Positions 58,623 through 64,000 of a stretch of DNA of 64,000 bases are shown here, piece by piece (positions within the stretch are counted from its first letter, which is position 1; each line of letters begins with the position of its first letter). The stretch comes from an uncultured bacterium (GTDB lineage: Bacteria; DRYD01). Location of the stretch: NCBI GenBank assembly GCA_937139605.1, contig CAKZQG010000007.1:111298-175297 (forward strand), in the 5' to 3' direction. A program made the position numbers and the translations under genes. The notes beneath the pieces were generated by a model. That model did not search any database. It was not told where the DNA came from and saw nothing but the letters and a program-made list of their open reading frames with translations.

Positions 58623-60329
58623 CTATATTTCTAAAATTGAGTTATATTCAATAATTGATTTAGAAGAAACAAGAGAAGTATTTAAATTAATATTAGAAGC
58701 ATATTTCTCAAATAGAAAACTGTAAGCCTTAGGTATATAATTAATAATTTGTTCAGAAGAGACAGAAAAAGTAGTTAATTCTTTTTTAGCTAATTGTCCG
58801 CTTAAACCATGAATAAATACCCCCATCTTTATAGCTTCTACCACTTCATCTTTAATTAAATTTTTACTAATAGAGTTCTTAAGCATAGAAGCAAAAGCTC
58901 CAATAATTCCTGCTAAAACATCCCCACTACCAGCTTTTGCTAAAGCTAAACCATTAGTTAAATTTATCCATACATTATCAACCCCATTAGCATAATAAGA
59001 AATAAAAGTAGGGTTTCCCTTAGAAACTACAACGCTATTAGGTATTAAATTAGCTAATCTTAATGAACTACTTAATCTATCAAAATCGGTTAAATTAGAA
59101 ACTTTTACTTTATCACTAGCTTTACTAAAGAATAAAGATAATTCTCCACTATGAGGGGTTAAAACAATTCTAGAAACTTTAGTACTAAATTCATTTTTCA
59201 TTTTAATAAAATAATCATAAAACATATTTATTCCAGTTCCATCAATTATTAAAACTCCCTCAAAATTAGTCAATATATGCTTTAATATATTAAAATTAAT
59301 AGAATTATCTTCAATCCCATTACCAAATACAATAACAGAAACCTTGGAATAATAACTATTTAGAATATCTTCATAATTAGATTTATCATAAAAATCTACC
59401 ACTTCTTCTAATAATTTAGAGGCTACAATAGAATGAATAGATTTATCTACTAAAGCAAAAACCATTCCACTCCCAGCAGCCTTAGCAGCTTTGGCAGCTA
59501 AAGCTACAGCACCAGTATACTTTAAACTCCCTCCAATCACTAAAACACTTCCTACCTTATACTTATGATAATTCGGTAAAAAATTCGGAATCTTATTAAC
59601 CACATCAAACGGTAATATTAAATTATAATTAGGGTTATGTATTTTATCCATATAATAAGGGATAGATATATTAGCAACAACAAGCTTTCCTACATAAATA
59701 TAAGCAGGATATAAAAAGAACCCCAATTTAGGATAAGCAAAAGTAACAGTAACAGCTGCCCTAACAGGTTCTAATACCAAAAACTTTCCATTATCTACAT
59801 CTAACCCACTAGGAACATCAACACTTATAGTTAAAGGAGAATACTTATTTATAATTTCAATTACTCTTGAATAAACTTTTCCAATATCCCCTTTTACACC
59901 CGTACCGAGCAATGCATCAACTACTAAACCACTTATAGATAAATCAAAGCTCATTGATTGTAAAAACTTTTGAATTTCTTCTTCATTGTCCATATCATCT
60001 ATTGAAAAAACAGGTACTTTTAAATTCTTTAAAATAGACAATTGTAAAGCTGGATCTTGCTTTAATTTACTTTCATTAGCTACTAAATATACTTTAACAG
60101 GAATTCCCCTTAAAGATAAATGCCGCGCTACTACCATCCCATCTCCACCATTATTGCCACTCCCACAAACAATAACAACCCCTTTTCTTGCTAACTCTAA
60201 ATAATTATTATAAATAACTTCCAGAACAGCTAAACCAGCGTTTTCCATCAATAAAATTGAAGGAATTTTTATCTTATCAATAGCCTCTTTATCTATTTCC
60301 TGCATTTGCTTTCTAGTAACTATCTTCAT
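58623..60329 (-). CDS. nnrD: Bifunctional NAD(P)H-hydrate epimerase / ADP-dependent dehydratase
   Basis: N-terminal VVCGSGNNGGDGMVVARHL; C-terminal KVGSVLVIGGSLKYTGAVALAAKAAKAAGSGMV, NGLALAKAGSGDVLAG. Confidence 0.94.
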   Translation of the reverse strand: MKIVTRKQMQEIDKEAIDKIKIPSILLMENAGLAVLEVIYNNYLELARKGVVIVCGSGNNGGDGMVVARHLSLRGIPVKVYLVANESKLKQDPALQLSILKNLKVPVFSIDDMDNEEEIQKFLQSMSFDLSISGLVVDALLGTGVKGDIGKVYSRVIEIINKYSPLTISVDVPSGLDVDNGKFLVLEPVRAAVTVTFAYPKLGFFLYPAYIYVGKLVVANISIPYYMDKIHNPNYNLILPFDVVNKIPNFLPNYHKYKVGSVLVIGGSLKYTGAVALAAKAAKAAGSGMVFALVDKSIHSIVASKLLEEVVDFYDKSNYEDILNSYYSKVSVIVFGNGIEDNSINFNILKHILTNFEGVLIIDGTGINMFYDYFIKMKNEFSTKVSRIVLTPHSGELSLFFSKASDKVKVSNLTDFDRLSSSLRLANLIPNSVVVSKGNPTFISYYANGVDNVWINLTNGLALAKAGSGDVLAGIIGAFASMLKNSISKNLIKDEVVEAIKMGVFIHGLSGQLAKKELTTFSVSSEQIINYIPKAYSFLFEKYASNINLNTSLVSSKSIIEYNSILEI

Positions 60330-60376
60330 AAATTCCCCCTCCTTTTTAAAAATGTTCCCTCAAAAATAAAAACAAA

Positions 60377-60410
60377 ATATCATATTTTTATTAATATCAT
60401 ATTTTTATTA
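60377..60410. repeat. 17-bp exact tandem duplication
   Basis: ATATCATATTTTTATTA x2. Confidence 0.9.
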
Positions 60411-60590
60411 TTTTATTCTTAAAGCAATTATCCTTTAAAAAATAAGTAGATAAAACAAAAAGAATTCTAAAACAATACAAATCTAAAAACAAATGTAAAA
60501 AAAATGTTAATTTTTCAAATAAATTACTTTAATTTAAAAAAAAATGTATATATAAAAAATAGAAGAAAATAAAAAAGGAGGGATAAAAGT

Positions 60591-60884
60591 ATGTCAATAC
60601 CACCACAATTATTACAATTAGGAGCACAAGTAATTTTAGGAGGAATTCAAAGTGGAATTCAACAAGTTAATCAAGAATACCAACAAGCATTAGAAGCTAA
60701 AAAACAAGTTCAAGATATATATTTCCAAGAACTTCAAAAGGATAAAGAAGCTAAAAAACAGATTTTCGATAAACTAACAGAATCAAAGCGTGAAGAAGCT
60801 AAAAATGCTCAAGAAACCTACGCAAGTGCTTGGAAAAAAGCCTTAGACTCAAGCAGCGAAAACCAACAAAACACTGAGGGCTAA
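60591..60884 (+). CDS. Small Gln/Lys/Glu-rich helical protein
   Basis: 97-aa ORF, RBS AAAGGAGGG, followed by a strong terminator. Confidence 0.7.
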   Translation: MSIPPQLLQLGAQVILGGIQSGIQQVNQEYQQALEAKKQVQDIYFQELQKDKEAKKQIFDKLTESKREEAKNAQETYASAWKKALDSSSENQQNTEG

Positions 60885-60969
60885 AAAAATTAAATAGGAT
60901 TAGCAATATAAAAAAAACAATTGTAATTTTACAGTTGAGTAGTAAATCCCCCCCTAAAAACAATAAAAC

Positions 60970-60998
60970 AAAAGGGAAGCCCAAAAGGCTTCCCTTTT
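60970..60998. terminator. Bidirectional Rho-independent terminator
   Basis: AAAAGGGAAGCC-CAAAA-GGCTTCCCTTTT, 12-bp stem between convergent genes. Confidence 0.92.
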
Positions 60999-61049
60999 AT
61001 TTATTTTTTGTTTATATGTTATCAAACCAAATAGATTCTTTAAATTTAT

Positions 61050-63104
61050 CTAAAATTTAGTAGGCTCATTAACTTTCATATTTCTATTATTGTCAAATCT
61101 CTTATATTGAACACTTTCTTCAATCTTAGGTAAATCCATCATAACAACCGGAGTTATAGCTATTATCAATTCTATAATTTCCTTTTGTTTTGACTTAACT
61201 CTAAAGAATTCACCTATTATTGGGATATCTCCAAGCAAAGGTATTTTATTAAATGAATTAGCTTCTCTTTCTCTGAATAATCCACCAATCAAAACAGTAT
61301 CCCCTTGTTTTACTCTAACAGTTGTTTGAGCATTCCTTGTAATGATTCTAGGGAACTGAGTACCTGTTATAATTTCCCCGACTTCTGAAACCTGTGGTTG
61401 TAAATTCATAGTTACATAACCATCAGGAGATATCTCTGGAGTTACATTTAGTATAATACCAACGTTAATATAATTAGCCTGTGGTTGTCCAGTTCTGTAG
61501 TCAGTATAAATTAATGGGAACTGCTCACCAATTTGGATATTAGCTTGCTGTTTATTTTGAGTCATAATATATGGAGCTGCTAATATTTTAACTTGCCCTT
61601 GGTTTATTAAATAATTAAGTGTTGCTTGAAAATTCAGCATACTCCTTGTAAATAATTGAATCCCTAAGTAATCAGAAGGCCCAGTTTGAATAGCCCCATT
61701 TGGATCTTTTTTACCTTCTTGTAAAGTAACACCTGCACTTTGGTTCCAGTTAACACCTAAAGTTTTAGAAGCTCCTTCAGAAGCAGCCAATACATGTAAT
61801 CTCATAGCAACTTGAGGCATCGGAACATCTACAGCTTTTATAAAGGATTTGACAGTATCAATTATATCTGGAGTAGCTGTTACTATTAAAGAATTCATTC
61901 TTTGATCTATTGCTATTGCTTCTTTTGGTACTAAGCCACCCATCATAGAAACTACTTCTTGAGCATTAGCATAATTTAATCTAATTACTTCAGTAGTTGG
62001 AGGTGTAACTGGTGGTGGAGGAGGTGGTGGTACATCTAATTGACCAACCAAATTCTTTATTTCTCTTATAGTATCAACAGGAGCTTTAACTAACAAACTA
62101 TTAGTTTTCTCAACAACTTGAACAGTAGCTTCAGGATAAGAAGATTTAATAACTGGTTCTATTTCTTTAGCAGAAGCATTTTCTAAATTAATAACTTGAG
62201 TTTTCATAGGACCAGAAACTTTAACATCTTGCTGGAATTGTGCTAATTTATCTTTTGGAGCTACATAAGCTATCCCATTTACTATCTTATAATCAAATCC
62301 ATTAGATAATAATATCATTTTCAAAGCTTGTTCAGCTTCAACATTAACAAGTTTAGTTGTTATTTTTTCTGGATATTTTTGAACTTCAGGGCTAAATAAT
62401 ACATTCCAACCTAAAGTATCCGCTATTAATCTAACAGTATCTACTAAAGTAGCATCAACTAAATCTAAAGTGACAGTTTTTTTAGAAGAAACTGATGATG
62501 AAGAAGTTACAGATTTCTTAGTAGGCATTGTTTTAACAGTAGTAGATTCAGTACTACTTTTAGATTTAGTAGTATTAACCTTAGGAGCTTTAACTTCTAC
62601 TGTTGGTTCTTCTTTCATTTCTTCTTTTTTAGATTCTTCTTTTTTAACACTAACTTCCTTTTCTTCAGCTGCAGATAATACAATATAATTTCTTAAATTT
62701 TGTTTTTCAGAATATACAGTTTTAGGGCCAACAGGCTCTGGGGGATTCTTTTCTTTTATCTCAATTACAGTAAAACCAGAGCTTTCAAATACTTTAAAAT
62801 TAACTGCATCATAATTTAAATATACCTTTAATAAAGAATCTTTTCCTTCTTCAGATACTTCTACTTTAGAAACGGGCCCACCAGGCATTAAATTTGCGTC
62901 AGTTTGTGATAAATTAATATTGGAATCCTTAAATTTAACAGTTAATACATTACCTGATAAAACAGGTTTAGAAGCACCTAAGGTATTAACACTTATCTTA
63001 ACAGTACTATCTATTTCTTTTATTTCAACTTTAGAGATAGTACCTGCTAATGCTATATTAAAAATAATAACCGCTAATATAATATATTGAACTATTTTTT
63101 TCAT
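61050..63104 (-). CDS. pilQ: Type IV pilus secretin PilQ
   Basis: AMIN-like N-terminus, VTLDLVDATLVDTVRLIADTLGWNVLFSPEV, secretin VGIILNVTPEISPDGYVTMNLQPQVSEVGE...VRVKQGDTVLIGGLFRERE. Confidence 0.95.
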   Translation of the reverse strand: MKKIVQYIILAVIIFNIALAGTISKVEIKEIDSTVKISVNTLGASKPVLSGNVLTVKFKDSNINLSQTDANLMPGGPVSKVEVSEEGKDSLLKVYLNYDAVNFKVFESSGFTVIEIKEKNPPEPVGPKTVYSEKQNLRNYIVLSAAEEKEVSVKKEESKKEEMKEEPTVEVKAPKVNTTKSKSSTESTTVKTMPTKKSVTSSSSVSSKKTVTLDLVDATLVDTVRLIADTLGWNVLFSPEVQKYPEKITTKLVNVEAEQALKMILLSNGFDYKIVNGIAYVAPKDKLAQFQQDVKVSGPMKTQVINLENASAKEIEPVIKSSYPEATVQVVEKTNSLLVKAPVDTIREIKNLVGQLDVPPPPPPPVTPPTTEVIRLNYANAQEVVSMMGGLVPKEAIAIDQRMNSLIVTATPDIIDTVKSFIKAVDVPMPQVAMRLHVLAASEGASKTLGVNWNQSAGVTLQEGKKDPNGAIQTGPSDYLGIQLFTRSMLNFQATLNYLINQGQVKILAAPYIMTQNKQQANIQIGEQFPLIYTDYRTGQPQANYINVGIILNVTPEISPDGYVTMNLQPQVSEVGEIITGTQFPRIITRNAQTTVRVKQGDTVLIGGLFREREANSFNKIPLLGDIPIIGEFFRVKSKQKEIIELIIAITPVVMMDLPKIEESVQYKRFDNNRNMKVNEPTKF

Positions 63105-63128
63105 TTTTTCACCTCCTTATTTTTATTT

Positions 63129-63758
63129 TTACTTTTTATTCTTAGGTATAACTAGTTTTTCAGAACCCATAACTAAAACTAAATTATTATCTTGAATATC
63201 AGTAATCTTATATCCTCCTACAATAGTACCTGTTTTAACTATATAACTTCTATTAGTAGGAGTATGTCTTAAAATAGCTCTCCGTCCATCAGCAGAAGAA
63301 AGACTCCCTTCATAAGTAAACATCGTAATAGATTCAGTAGCTAAATTAACAGGAGCAGAGGAACTTTGCTGTTCAGATTGATTTTGCTGATTAACTTTAG
63401 ACTGCTGAGTAACTTGAATACTTTCATTTTTATCAGCTTTATTACTGTCAGTTTGTTGTTTATTTTTTAGTAATTCTATTCCTTTAATAGATTTAGCAAT
63501 AAAAGGATCGACAAAATCTTTTGTCTCTCTATTAACAGGAATAACAACCTTTTCAGATAATTTCTTTTTAATAGAATCTACGTCTTTTAATTCACTTGGG
63601 ATATCCAGATTAGAAGCTTCTTCTATTTTAATATCTTTAGTTAAATCACCTGGTTCTTGAATTCTTTCAGGACTTATACAACCACTTAAATAAAATACAC
63701 TAATTATAATAAGACTTAATAAAATATTTTTAAATAAAAAACTAATATTAAATTTCAT
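63129..63758 (-). CDS. pilP: PilP-like pilus assembly lipoprotein
   Basis: Lipobox YLSGCISPE; DPF motif; C-terminal YEGSLSSADGRRAILRHTPTNRSYIVKTGTIVGGYKITDI; sits between pilO-like and pilQ. Confidence 0.8.
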   Translation of the reverse strand: MKFNISFLFKNILLSLIIISVFYLSGCISPERIQEPGDLTKDIKIEEASNLDIPSELKDVDSIKKKLSEKVVIPVNRETKDFVDPFIAKSIKGIELLKNKQQTDSNKADKNESIQVTQQSKVNQQNQSEQQSSSAPVNLATESITMFTYEGSLSSADGRRAILRHTPTNRSYIVKTGTIVGGYKITDIQDNNLVLVMGSEKLVIPKNKK

Positions 63759-63762
63759 AAAA

Positions 63763-64000
63763 TCACCTACCTTGAATTTCTATAGTTTCCATAGTTAAAC
63801 TAACACTTAAAGTAGGAGACTTCCCTACTTCAACATTAGATGGCGAAAAAGAAATAGTTTTAATTCTAACTAAACTACCGACTTTATTTTGATCAGATAA
63901 TTGTTTTAAAAAATCAATAATAGTAGAATATTTACCAGTTAAAGACATTGTAATTTCAGTAGCTTTAATACTTATACCTGTAGAATTTTCTCCTCCACCA
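63763..64000 (-). CDS. pilO: PilO-like pilus assembly protein, C-terminal part, truncated at window edge
   Basis: ITMSLTGKYSTIIDFLKQLSDQNKVGSLVRIKTISFSP; operon context with pilP-pilQ; frame open to window end. Confidence 0.7.
   Translation of the reverse strand, partial: GGGENSTGISIKATEITMSLTGKYSTIIDFLKQLSDQNKVGSLVRIKTISFSPSNVEVGKSPTLSVSLTMETIEIQGR

Overview
AT-rich bacterial chromosomal segment that looks like ordinary, mostly minus-strand housekeeping DNA. It carries rpsK-rpsD-rpoA, rplM-rpsI, dnaK, topA, obg, yidC-jag, lipA, folE/folC, a menG-like methyltransferase, nnrE/nnrD, and a type IV pilus set (pilT, three pilC/GspF paralogues, pilO-P-Q). There are two tRNAs (Ser-UGA, Cys-GCA). 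A secretin (PilQ) suggests a diderm cell. I saw no CRISPR array, transposase, phage module or recognisable defence system. The accessory-looking part is about 50.4-53.1 kb, between a nicotinate phosphoribosyltransferase gene and a SufT/DUF59-like gene. It holds a gene remnant, a tandemly duplicated and decayed membrane-protein gene, a gene interrupted by an exact 21-bp tandem duplication that creates a stop codon, and a small exported Cys/Asp-rich repeat peptide flanked by a 13-bp perfect inverted repeat. The strongest candidate for something undescribed is a pair of intergenic elements (upstream of rpsD and upstream of jag). They share conserved blocks and both fold as H-type pseudoknots whose second stem has a different sequence in each copy but is complementary in both. 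All calls come from reading the sequence and translations; no database search was run.
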